Assembly: GCA_009760885.1 (NCBI GenBank)
Contig: CM019699.1
Span: 44,496,268-44,560,267 of the forward strand
Origin: Achatina immaculata
Lineage: Eukaryota; Mollusca; Gastropoda; Stylommatophora; Achatinidae
Length of the DNA: 64,000 nt
Reading direction: 5' to 3'
Shown here: one piece after another, positions 44,916-55,399 of the stretch
How positions within the stretch are numbered: the stretch's first letter is position 1
Layout: every line of letters starts with the position of its first letter
Notes under the pieces: model-generated
What the model was told of the DNA's origin: nothing
Database searches by the model: none
What the model saw: the letters and a program-made list of their open reading frames with translations, nothing else
Program-made: the position numbers and the translations under genes

Positions 44916-45295
44916 ATGGTTCTGAGTTATTATTAACATAAGGAAGTCTGTGAAATGTGTATAAAATGTTCTTTGAAAGAATTGACTGGTGTCGTTCAAA
45001 ATTCAAAACAATGGTTTGATCATCTTTAAAAAGTGAAATGTTTAAGTGAAGTTATTTTAGCTCTCCCACATACAGTACATACAACTCATACAACTCTTTC
45101 ATGTTCCGACGTCAACATAAAGGTTTCAGTTGAAGTTTAGAACCTTTTTTTTTTCAATTTTTTTTAGTTGTAATCGGTGCGCATTCCGCTTGTACTCGAC
45201 TGCGAATATTCAGAGTATTTTTTATAAACTCGATTTCAAGGTATCGAATAAAGACAACATTACAGAGCACAGGACGGGCCCACATTGCTAGGGGC
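44916..45295. other. Unique sequence upstream of the stress-protein gene
   Basis: No repeat or coding signal recognised. It contains the likely proximal promoter region. AATAAAG at 45247-45253 is probably chance. Confidence 0.4.
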
Positions 45296-45303
45296 TATAA
45301 AAG
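45296..45303 (+). promoter_or_regulatory. Candidate TATA box of the universal stress protein gene
   Basis: TATAAAAG sits 63-70 bp before the start codon, a plausible distance for a transcription start near 45325-45330. A CTGTTTGCAG acceptor-like sequence just before 45343 is the competing reading, with a spliced leader exon. Confidence 0.4.
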
Positions 45304-45365
45304 TGATAGATCGTGTACTGCATGTCGTCTACTGTTTGCAGGAGGATTATAACAAACCGTTAAAC

Positions 45366-45435
45366 ATGACAGCTGAACCTAGATGCTGTGTCCTTGCTGT
45401 TGATGGCAGTGATGATGCTGATTTTGCTCTTTGCT
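45366..45435 (+). CDS. Universal stress protein family, exon 1
   Basis: Begins with ATG in the context AACATGACA and encodes MTAEPRCCVLAVDGSDDADF then ALC plus the first base of a split codon. This is the canonical first beta-strand and loop of the USP fold (V-L-A-V-D-G-S-x-x-x-x-x-A), which binds the nucleotide in ATP-binding members. The donor is TGTGAGTATT (GT at 45436). The phase fits the acceptor at 60681, making the split codon a tryptophan, which is the residue expected after the first helix. Invertebrate USPs are small cytosolic proteins, usually 140-170 residues. Only the first 56 or so are in this window. Confidence 0.85.
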
Positions 45436-45589
45436 GTGAGTATTTCCTATATATCTTTATTATATGTACTCGGAGAAGCAAATGTTCTCTTAAGTAGTTC
45501 ATTTCTTTCCTGTCAATATTTTGGATGTTGAAATTGGAACGTCTGTGCGAAGGTTTAATGTTGTTCCCTTGATCTTTTGACACATTTAG

Positions 45590-45810
45590 TTTTTAAAATC
45601 TTGCATTTATGCCCATGTAGCAGTGACAGAGATAGATATAGTGTGTGTGTGTGTGTTGTCCTTAACAAAGGCGTATTGCGCAAATATTGGTTTGTTGTTG
45701 CTTTTGAGTACCTTTTTATTGTTCCTTCGATTTCTTGCTTTATGCAGTTGCCGTCTCTCCTCTTTCTTGACATCTCCTGTTCTTGACATCGCCGGCAATG
45801 TTGAAATAAA
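45590..45810 (+). repeat. Dispersed repeat family X, copy 3
   Basis: A (GT)n run, then TTAACAAAGGCGTATTGCGC, AAATATTGGTTTGTTG and a pyrimidine-rich end (TTTATTGTTCCTTCGATTTC). It is the most diverged of the four copies. The following sequence to 46204 shows no other feature. Confidence 0.5.
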
Positions 45811-46089
45811 ATTAAGCTGACTTATTTCGTGAACACTTGAGCCACCAGAACGATCACAGGATCAACATGTTCATCACAAACTGAGTGATCTTTGTGTGTA
45901 CAACGTTTAACAATTTAAGCTATCAATCGTCGGATAAGTGGATTTGTTTGGTAGAAAATGATAGAAATTTTGGGAATATAATGTTAGTGTGACGATCACA
46001 ACTTCATAAAGAGAAGATTGAGATTTCACATGGCGGTTTATGGTTTATGTCTGGTTCATCATCACTGCACTCCGGACATGTCCATCGGT

Positions 46090-46130
46090 GCTCAGATCCC
46101 CAGACCTACCCCCCCCCCCACCCCCAGCAT
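46090..46130. repeat. C-rich run
   Basis: Poly-C interrupted by A within otherwise unique sequence. Confidence 0.8.
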
Positions 46131-46204
46131 ATCCATCAGCGTCCTCCGGCTGATAGTGCCTGGCTTGGCTGACATGTCCAGTGTGCCTCTCGTTGCTGGC
46201 CCAT

Positions 46205-46672
46205 AGCGCACTACATCAAATTATACTACAACCCACCACAACACATCACAACACTACACATCACACCACATAACAACACATCACAACACACCACAACACA
46301 CAACATAGCACACTACATCACACTATACCACAACACAACACATCACACAGCACATTGACCACAATACGTCTCATCACAACACAACCCATCACAATACATA
46401 ACAGTACAATGCAACATAGCAACACATCACACCGCAAAAGAATACACAATACATCATACCACAACCCACCACAATGCAGCACAACATAGCACATCTCATC
46501 ACACCACAACAGAACATATCACCATACCACAGTACACAGCATATCACACCAAATCACATCTGACCACAACACAACACATCACACCATTCAACAATCTATC
46601 ATAACACACAACAACACACAGCACAACATACTGCAATACAACAACACAACACAACATACAACAACACAACAC
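46205..46672. repeat. ACAACACATCAC-type low-complexity array
   Basis: The + strand is almost only A, C and T, built from ACAACACATCACACCACA-like strings without a fixed period. Confidence 0.9.
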
Positions 46673-46744
46673 ATGTCTGACTAACCGATTCTGAAACCAC
46701 ATTCACAGATTTTTGTTTGCCACATTTCTTGTTTATTTTCCCAG

Positions 46745-47110
46745 GAAAGTCCCTTCCCTCATTAAACTTCTCCATGTGACATTTTGCTTCTCCATACCTT
46801 CCTTCATTAAACTTCTCCATGTGACATTTTACTTCTCCATACCATCCTTTGTTAAACTTCTCCATGTGACATTGTACTTCTCCATACCTTCCTTCATTAA
46901 ACTTCTCCATGTGACATTTTGCTTCTCCATACCTTCCTTCATTAAACTTCTCCATGTGACATTTTGCTTCTCCATACCTTCCTTCATTAAACTTCTCCAT
47001 GTGACATTTTGCTTCTCCATACCTTCCTTCATTAAACTTCTCCATGTGACATTTTGCTTCTCCATACCTTCCTTCGTTAAACTTCTCCATGTGACATTGT
47101 ACTTCTCCAT
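46745..47110. repeat. 45-bp minisatellite, about 8 copies
   Basis: Units of CCTTCCTTCATTAAACTTCT, CCATGTGACATTTTGCTTCT and CCATA. It ends directly at the hAT element. Confidence 0.95.
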
Positions 47111-47119
47111 CTTGTAAGC

Positions 47120-47646
47120 CAGTAGTTCTCAACACATGGACCGCGGCCCAAAGGTGGGCCGTGATGGGGAGTATTGTGGCCCGCGATGAAGTCTCAGAGC
47201 AGAAAAAAAAAATGTAGATACAATAAAAAATTATTCCGCATTTTTCAAGCAACGCACAGGGGCAGACTGTTTGGCTGGATGGCGATGAAAGTTCTTCTAC
47301 CTTTTTCAACAACTTATTTATGCGAAGTTTCATTTTCTGCATTGACTGCCATAAAAACCAAATGTCGTTCAAGCATGAACGTGGAGGATGATCTTCGAGT
47401 GTGTTTGTCACAAATTCCAGCCAGAATAGACACACTATCCAACCGGAAACAGTGTCATCTTTAAAGTAAATGAAAAGAACTTTTGTGTAGCAATGAATAA
47501 GCAGTTAAACTTGTAGAGCAATTATTACATAATACTTTATAAAATTAGATTTATACCTTGCAAATATAAAGCTCTTTGTTAGTGGGCCGCAAAAATGTTT
47601 GACTTTTAAATGTGGGCCGTGCAGCAAAAGAGTCTGAGAACCGCTG
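47120..47646 (+). mobile_element. hAT transposon deletion derivative (527 bp)
   Basis: Ends CAGTAGTTCTCA and, inverted, CAGCGGTTCTCA are hAT terminal repeats. Flanking 8-mers TTGTAAGC (47112-47119) and CTGTAAGC (47647-47654) differ at one base and fit the 8-bp target duplication of hAT elements. Internally, about 47230-47463 encodes the end of the transposase, [20 protein letters not shown] and [18 protein letters not shown], the hAT C-terminal dimerisation domain of the ZBED5/SCAND3-like type. All catalytic regions are deleted, so it could move only in trans. Confidence 0.9.
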
Positions 47647-47749
47647 CTGTAAGCTGCTGGTTATTTGCAGCCAGACCAGGTTCTCGTGTTTTCTGTAACT
47701 TTTGTTTGTCACTTGTCCTAGTTTTCATTTTTCTTATTCTTGAGTCTTG

Positions 47750-47928
47750 GCCTCTCTCTCTTTCACCCACCCTCTCTCTTCTGTCCCTCTCTCTCCCTCT
47801 TTTTCTCCCACCCTCTCTCTTCTGTCCCTTTGTCTCTCCCACCTCTCTCCCTCTCTTTCTCCCATCCTCTCTCTTCTGTCCCTCTCTCTCCCTCCCTCCC
47901 ATCTCTCTCTCTATCTCCTCTCTCTCTC

Positions 47929-47960
<32 letters not shown>

Positions 47961-47965
47961 GTGTT
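47750..47965. repeat. (TC)n-rich tract
   Basis: CTCTCTTCTGTCCCTCTCTC units with longer CCCACCCTCTCTCTTCTGTC sub-repeats (47766, 47809, 47863), ending in pure (CT)n. Confidence 0.92.
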
Positions 47966-48134
47966 TCTCTTCCCTTGAGTTTTCCAGTGATCTTCAGGCT
48001 TTTCTGATTTCTGTCTTCCTGACAAGGAAATTGTTTACGTTTTGTTCCGGGTTGTTGTAGCAAGTTTTGGATGTGGTTGTTCCTAGAACCACATTCTCTC
48101 TCTCTCCCGGCCAGCACATCACGTGATGTACAAG

Positions 48135-48335
48135 CTTTGTGCTGCCTGAGTGTCAGAGTCCAATATCTGCCGAGAAGGGCGGTGGTTTAAGTCCAGCCAG
48201 GCACACCTTGTCACGTTTCCCGGATGTAGAAGTGGGCACCTGGTTCTTGGTAGAGAAGTGAAGGCAGCCAGATGTAGCACTGACCACGTCACCTTCTGGC
48301 GTACCCAGGGACCAAGGAAAATATGGGCACTACAC
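48135..48335 (+). mobile_element. tRNA-derived SINE, sense copy
   Basis: A B-box-like GGTTTAAGTCC (48184-48194) is followed by the same body as 19801-20055: ATGTAGAAGTGGGCACC, GTGAAGGCAGCCAGATGTAG, CACTGACCACGTCACC, ACCAAGGAAAATATGGGCAC. The tRNA-like head has decayed. Confidence 0.78.
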
Positions 48336-48919
48336 CGTACAGGAACACACATAGCACATTCACCTCATTTAACTCAAGAGGACACTTTACGAGCCCAAAA
48401 ATAGAAACATTCAAGTCTTTGGACGAAGATAGTTCACGTTCATGAAAGTATCCAAAATAACAGTTTATTCCCGCCGCCACTGGAGAAAAACTGCATAAAG
48501 CAGGTGCAGGTACTGCAGGCTGTTCTTAGTGCATGTACTTAAGTGCCTGCCTCCAGTCACAGCAGTCTTGTGTTTACCTCCCTGACCTTCCTCTGTGTGT
48601 GTGTTCTAGAAACATTCCGTAGCCAGTCAAGCGTTCAGTACCGCCTCTCTCTTTTACAAAACCTCTAGTCTCATGCAGTTTTATAGATCAGATAACACTG
48701 GTGGAGTAGGATATGGAGTGGTTGTCTAGAGTAACCTACAGGAAATAGGTGAAATGTTAAGGGAAAGGAAGGAAAAAATATGGAATGAGGACGCTGAAGG
48801 TAGCGTACGTGTGTTTGTGTTTGTTCGTGTATGTGCGTTTCTGTTTGTATGTGTGTGTGTGTTTATGCGAGTGTACGTGTGTACATTTTCTGTGTGGGGC
48901 TGGGAAAGACATGATGAGG
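48336..48919. other. No recognised feature
   Basis: Unique sequence with a short (GT)n run near 48805-48880. No gene signal. Confidence 0.45.
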
Positions 48920-51900
48920 CATTGTACAGAACTGTTTAGCCCGTTGTAATGTACAGAACTGTTTAGCCCGTTGTAATGTACACAACCGTTTAGCCCGTTG
49001 TAATGTACAGAACTGTTTAGCCCGTTGTAATGTACAGAATCGTTTAGCCCGTTGTAGTGTACAGAACTGTTTAACCCGTTGTAATGTACAGAATTGTTTA
49101 GCCCGTTGTAATGTACAGAATTGTTTAACCCGTTGTAATGTACAGAATTGTTTAGCCCGTTGTAATGTACAGAATTGTTTAGCCCGTTGTAATGTACAGA
49201 ATCGTTTAGCCCGTTGTAATGTACAGAATTGTTTAGCCCGTTGTAATGTACATAATTGTTTAACCCGTTGTAATGTACAGAATCGTTTAGCCCGTTGTAA
49301 TGTACAGAATCGTTTAGCCCGTTGTAATGTACAGAATCGTTCAGCCCGTTGTAATGTACAGAATTGTTTAGCCCGTTGTAATGTACAGAATCGTTTAGCA
49401 TGTTGTAATGTACAGAATCGTTTAGCCTGTTCTAATGCACAGAATTGTTTAACCCGTTGTAATGTACAGAATTGTTCAGCCCGTTGTAATGTACATAATT
49501 GTTTAGCACGTTGTAATGTACAGAATTGTTTAGCATGTTGTAATGTACAGAATTGTTTAACCCGTTGTAATGTACAGAATTGTTTAGCCCGTTGTAATAT
49601 ACAGAATTGTTTAACCCGTTGTAATGTATAGAATTGTTTAGCACGTTGTAATGTACAGAATTGTTTAGCCCATTGTAATGTACAGAACTGTTTAGCCCGT
49701 TGTAATGTACAGAATCGATTAGCCTGTTGTAATGTACAGAATCGTTTAGCCCGTTGTAGTGTACAGAACTGTTTAACCCGTTGTAATGTACAGAATCGTT
49801 TAGCCCGTTGTAATGTACACAATTGTTTAGCCCGTTGTAATGTACAGAATTGTTTAGCCCATTGTAATGTACAGAACTGTTTAGCCCGTTGTAATGTACA
49901 GAATCGATTAGCCTGTTGTAATGTACAGAATCGTTTAGCCCGTTGTAGTGTACAGAACTGTTTAACCCGTTGTAATGTACAGAATTGTTTAGCCCGTTGT
50001 AATGTACAGAATTGTTTAACCCGTTGTAATGTACAGAATTGTTTAGCCCGTTGTAATGTACAGAATTGTTTAGCCCGTTGTAATGTACAGAATCGTTTAG
50101 CCCGTTGTAATGTACAGAATTGTTTAGCCCGTTGTAATGTACATAATTGTTTAACCCGTTGTAATGTACAGAATCGTTTAGCCCGTTGTAATGTACAGAA
50201 TCGTTTAGCCCGTTGTAATGTACAGAATCGTTTAGCCCGTTGTAATGTACAGAATTGTTTAGCCCGTTGTAATGTACAGAATCGTTTAGCATGTTGTAAT
50301 GTACAGAATCGTTTAGCCTGTTCTAATGCACAGAATTGTTTAACCCGTTGTAATGTACAGAATTGTTCAGCCCGTTGTAATGTACATAATTGTTTAGCAC
50401 GTTGTAATGTACAGAATTGTTTAGCATGTTGTAATGTACAGAATTGTTTAACCCGTTGTAATGTACAGAATTGTTTAGCCCGTTGTAATATACAGAATTG
50501 TTTAACCCGTTGTAATGTATAGAATTGTTTAGCACGTTGTAATGTACAGAATTGTTTAACCCGTTGTAATGTACAGAATTGTTTAGCCCGTTGTAATGTA
50601 CAGAAATGTTTAGCACGTTGTAATGTACAGAACTGTTTAGCCTATTGTAATGTACAGAATTGTTTAACCCGTTGTAATGTACAGAATTGTTTACCCCATT
50701 GTAATGTACAGAATTGTTTACCCCGTTGTAATGTACAGAGTTGTTTAGCCCGTTGTAATGTACAGAATTGTTTAGCCGGTTGTAATGTACAGAACTGTTT
50801 AGCGCGTTGTAATGTACAGAATTGTTTAGCCCGTTGTAATGTACAGAACTGTTTAGCCCGTTGTAATGTACAGAATCGATTAGCCCGTTGTAATGTACAG
50901 AATCGTTTAGCCCGTTGTAGTGTACAGAACTGTTTAACCCGTTGTAATGTACAGAATTGTTTAACCCGTTGTAATGTACAGAATTGTTTAACCCGTTGTA
51001 ATGTACAGAATCGTTTAGCCCATTGTAATGTACAGAATTGTTTAACCCGTTGTAATGTACAGAATCGTTTAGCCCGTTGTAATGTACACAATTGTTTAGC
51101 CCGTTGTAATGTACAGAATTTTTAGCCCGTTGTAATGTACAGAATTGTTTAGCCCGTTGTAATGTACAGAATCGTTTAGCCCGTTGTAATGTACAGAATC
51201 GTTTAGCCCGTGGTAATGTACAGATTAGTTTAACACGTTGTAATGTACAGAATTGTTTAGCCCGTTGTAATGTATAGAATTGTTTAGCCCGTTGTAATGT
51301 ACAGAACTGCTTAGGCCGTTGTAATGTACAGATTGTTTAGCACGTTGTAATGTACAGAATTGTTTAGCCAGTTGTACTTTACAGAATTGTTTAGCACGTT
51401 GTAATGTACAGAATCGTTTAGCCGGTTGTACTTTACAGAATTGTTTAACCCGTTGTAATGTACAGAATTGTTTAGCACGTTGTAATGTACAGAATCGTTT
51501 AGCCGGTTGTACTTTACAGAATTGTTTAACCCGTTGTAATGTACAGAATTGTTTAGCACGTTGTAATGTACAGAATTGTTTAGCCGGTTGTACTTTACAG
51601 AATTGTTTAACCCGTTGTAATGTACAGAATCGTTTAGCCCGTTGTAGTGTACAGAACTGTTTAGCCCGTTGTAATGTACAGAATTGTTTAGCCCGTTGTA
51701 ATGTACAAAATTGTTTAGCCCGTTGTAATGTACAAAATTGTTTAGCGCGTTGTAATGTACAGAATTGTTTAGCCCGTTGTAATGTACAGAACTGTTTAGC
51801 CCGTTGTAATGTACAGAATCGATTAGCCCGTTGTAATGTACAGAATCGTTTAGCCCGTTGTAGTGTACAGAACTGTTTAACCCGTTGTAATGTACAGAAT

Positions 51901-53318
51901 TGTTTAACCCGTTGTAATGTACAGAATTGTTTAACCCGTTGTAATGTACAGAATCGTTTAGCCCATTGTAATGTACAGAATTGTTTAACCCGTTGTAATG
52001 TACAGAATCGTTTAGCCCGTTGTAATGTACACAATTGTTTAGCCCGTTGTAATGTACAGAATTTTTAGCCCGTTGTAATGTACAGAATTGTTTAGCCCGT
52101 TGTAATGTACAGAATCGTTTAGCCCGTTGTAATGTACAGAATCGTTTAGCCCGTGGTAATGTACAGATTAGTTTAACACGTTGTAATGTACAGAATTGTT
52201 TAGCCCGTTGTAATGTACAGAATTGTTTAACCCGTTGTAATGTACAGAACTGCTTAGGCCGTTGTAATGTACAGAATTGTTTAGCACGTTGTAATGTACA
52301 GAATTGTTTAGCCAGTTGTACTTTACAGAATTGTTTAGCACGTTGTAATGTACAGAATCGTTTAGCCGGTTGTACTTTACAGAATTGTTTAACCCGTTGT
52401 AATGTACAGAATTGTTTAGCACGTTGTAATGTACAGAATCGTTTAGCCGGTTGTACTTTACAGAATTGTTTAACCCGTTGTAATGTACAGAATTGTTTAG
52501 CACGTTGTAATGTACAGAATTGTTTAGCCGGTTGTACTTTACAGAATTGTTTAACCCGTTGTAATGTACAGAATCGTTTAGCCCGTTGTAGTGTACAGAA
52601 CTGTTTAACCCGTTGTAATGTACAGAATTGTTTAGCCCGTTGTAATGTACAAAATTGTTTAGCCCGTTGTAATGTACAGAATTGTTTAGCCTGTTGTAAT
52701 GTACATAATTGTTTAGCCCGTTGTAATGTACAGAATTGTTTAGCCCGTTGTAATGTACATAATTGTTTAGCACGTTGTAATGTACATAATTGTTTAGCAC
52801 GTTGTAATGTACAGAATTGTTTAGCCCGTTGTAATGTACAGAATCGTTTAGCCCGTTGTAATGTACAGAATCGTTTAGCCCGTTGTAATGTACAGAATTG
52901 TCTAACCCGTTGTAATGTACAGAATTGTTTAGTACGTTGTAATGTACATAATTGTTTAGCCCGTTGTAATGTACAGAATTGTTTAGCACGTTGTAATGTA
53001 CATAATTGTTTAGCACGTTGTAATGTACATAATTGTTTAGCACGTTGTAATGTACAGAATTGTTTAGCCCGTTGTAATGTACAGAATTGTTTAACACGTT
53101 GTAATGTACAGAATTGTTTAACACGTTGTAATGTACATAATTGTTTAGCACGTTGTAATGTACAGAATTGTTTAGCCCGTTGTAATGTACATAATTGTTT
53201 AGCCCGTTGTAATGTACAGAATTGTTTAGCCCGTTGTAATGTACAGAATTGTTTAGTACGTTGTAATATACAGAATTGTTTAGCCCGTTGTAATGTACAT
53301 AACTGTTTAGCACGTTGT
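48920..53318. repeat. 27-bp satellite, about 160 copies, with higher-order blocks
   Basis: 4.4 kb of units GTACAGAATTGTTTAGCCCG plus TTGTAAT. Unit variants (AATCG, AACTG, AGCAC, ACCCG, TACTTTAC) recur in the same order at larger spacings: 891 bp (33 units; the rare CCTGTTCTAATGCACAG occurs at about 49426 and 50317), 189 bp (7 units; near 49668 and 49857), and 943-945 bp (50642 block versus 51585 block). Because 27 is divisible by three, minus-strand frames up to 381 codons stay open. They are not genes. Confidence 0.97.
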
Positions 53319-53513
53319 ACGGATTTCGCTAAGTCATGTTTGCTATGGAACGTCCTCCTAAGTTCTCGATATTTTTTATTTGTTGGTAACCTAAAAGAGG
53401 AGCCAAAAATTTGTGAAAGTAAATGTGCGCTAGATAAGAACTTCCGGCCAGGAAGTGGGACAAAAGGTCGAAGGTCGTTCTGTGAATGGGGAAATTGTGT
53501 GCAAACTTCCGGT
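53319..53513. other. Unique intron sequence left of the duplicated block
   Basis: Sequence between the satellite and the first duplicated unit. It ends in TGATTTT, the microhomology used at the duplication junction. Confidence 0.5.
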
Positions 53514-53699
53514 GATTTTTACTGCTCACGCTAGGGTTATCTGAGGGCGAGTGTAGTGTGCTTCTCTCTCCCCCTCCCTCCCTCCCGTGCATGGGCTGAA
53601 GACTTATGTGTGTGTGTGTGTGTGTTTTATATATCTTTCAGATCTTGTGTATCCCTTCACTCTTTTTTCCTGTTCTTTTCCAGATTTCGCTTGTTTTCA

Positions 53700-54340
53700 T
53701 GTACGAGGTGGTATCGGAAAGTTCCCGGATGGGTTCAGTACATGTTTACCTCATTTAAATTTGGTCGCCAACCACTTTGAAATAGTTCCCTTGTGAAAGT
53801 ACATAGCTTTCCTGTTCACCTCTTCCACACATCAAAAGCACCGCGACATTCTGAAAGCCATTCAGTACCGGCTGTGATTCCTTCTGGATTTCATCTGCGA
53901 CATCTGAGGGACGGCCCTTCAGTTTCACTTTCATTTTGGAGATCAAAGCAATGTCACAGAAGTCACAGAACATTTTTATCGCCCGTGATAGAGATGAAAA
54001 CTAGAAAACTGGAGATGAAAACAGTGTTGTAGCCATCTCAAAAACTCAAGACACGCATCAAGACTCACATCAAGACACACATCAAGACACATCAAGACGC
54101 TGCTGCGTCTGATCGTGTGTCAGGAGCCGGGGAAGACCTTTAGAGCAACATGATCCATGTTCAGGTTTTCCATGAGGATCTCCTGGTAGATTGTGTGTCT
54201 TGATTCTAGCCAAGTGAGATATGAGAAAGTTGATGGATTGTTCTATGACTGTCCTCGTGGATGAGCTGAACATTTCCCCCTCCCCCAAATATTTTCTGGC
54301 ATTTTCCTGGTGGTTGACAGCCACGAATTCTTGTCGTCTT
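53700..54340 (-). mobile_element. Mariner-type transposon fragment
   Basis: GTACGAGGTGGTATCGGAAA near 53700 resembles a mariner inverted terminal repeat. Minus-strand frames give DIALISKMKVKLKGRPSDVA (the conserved transposase tail), RLLTHDQTQQRLDVS, and, in another frame, TIYQEILMENLNMDHVALKV from the DNA-binding part. The catalytic middle is missing and the frames are broken. The copy at 55586-56226 exists only through the segmental duplication. Confidence 0.7.
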
Positions 54341-55033
54341 GAACAGACATTTGATGGTCTCCAAGCGAGTGTGCTATTAAAAAGAAACGTGTATTCCACT
54401 TTAAAAAATGTTCGCCAAAAGCCGGAAAAACAAATAGCGTGACCTTTAACATGTGGGGGGAAAAATCTGGATGTCAGATGCTTCTGAGACGTGGAAGTAA
54501 TTTCATGGTCAGCCAAGTGTAAAATCAAATAAAATGAGGAACACAAAAGATGTGATTTTTTTTTTATACAAGATAAATCACATACCATGACGGCCAGAGA
54601 TCCCATAGGAGACTCTATAAAAGAAGCTGCACAACATCTCAAAGAACAAAAAGGAAAGTTGTCGTAAATGTTGATACATCAAATACAACAAAAGGAGAAT
54701 CAGAAGAGAAGTTGCAAACTTAATAAGAGCATGAAAGAAAATAACAAAAGCTGTCTGTATCGGGGCTTGGTAAGACATTTCAGAGCCATTTAGAATTCAG
54801 TGAAATAAAGGAGGCCAGAAGATGATTACGATGATGATGATGATGATATTATGTATTCATATTAACTTTGCAGGTCAGCAAGTGTATTGATTACATAAAT
54901 TATATATAGCACAGGCTAGAAACTGTCACAGTTTTTGTTTTCTGTCACAATTATTGTTTGTTGTTCCAGGTTTCAGCAAACATGCATTCTCTCACAATTA
55001 TTGTTTGCTGTCTAGGTTTCATTCTGATCTTGC

Positions 55034-55398
55034 TCAGGTGAGCCCTCTATTGCTCAGCATCCTTTCTGTTGTTCTTCTCCATGTCTCTTTTGGTCTACCC
55101 TTACTTCTGTTCCCCTCTGATGTCCATCTTAGTGCTATTTTTGGTAGTGAGTTGTCAGTCATTCGGAGCACATGTCCCAACCATCGCCAGCGTCTCTCCT
55201 CAATAATTGATGTCAGTGGCTTCATCTGCATTTCTGCCAATAAGATGTTATTTCTTATGGTGTTTGGCCAAAATATTTTTCTAATTCTTGGTAAACATTT
55301 AGTCTGGAAAGAATTCAACTTGTTTTCTATTGTTTTGGTGATTTTCCAGCATTCACTTCCATAGAGTAGTACACTTAGAACATTACTCTTAAATATCC
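55034..55398 (-). mobile_element. RTE-2 partial copy in duplication unit 1
   Basis: The minus strand encodes SFQTKCLPRIRKIFWPNTIR to TTERMLSNRGLT. It is cut at 55398 by the duplication junction and is not an independent insertion. Confidence 0.88.
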
Positions 55399-55399
55399 T

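Larger units (their letters stand above)
53514..55399. repeat. Segmental tandem duplication, unit 1 (1886 bp)
   Basis: Everything here recurs at +1886 with no difference that I noticed. It holds a (GT)n run, a mariner fragment, a (GAT)n run, two splice-acceptor repeat units and the 3' part of an antisense RTE-2. The junction with unit 2 is at the shared TGATTTT (53513 region and 55396). Confidence 0.92.

Noticed and set aside
48757..53313. Many long minus-strand open frames (up to 381 codons; LNNSVHYNG-type repeats)
   Set aside because: They lie wholly in the 27-bp satellite. A period divisible by three keeps frames open; no start context, splice sites or domain support a gene.
53556..53796. 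Small plus-strand frames with Cys/Val runs after (GT)n
   Set aside because: They are driven by a GT microsatellite and antisense mariner sequence, and are duplicated only because the block is duplicated.
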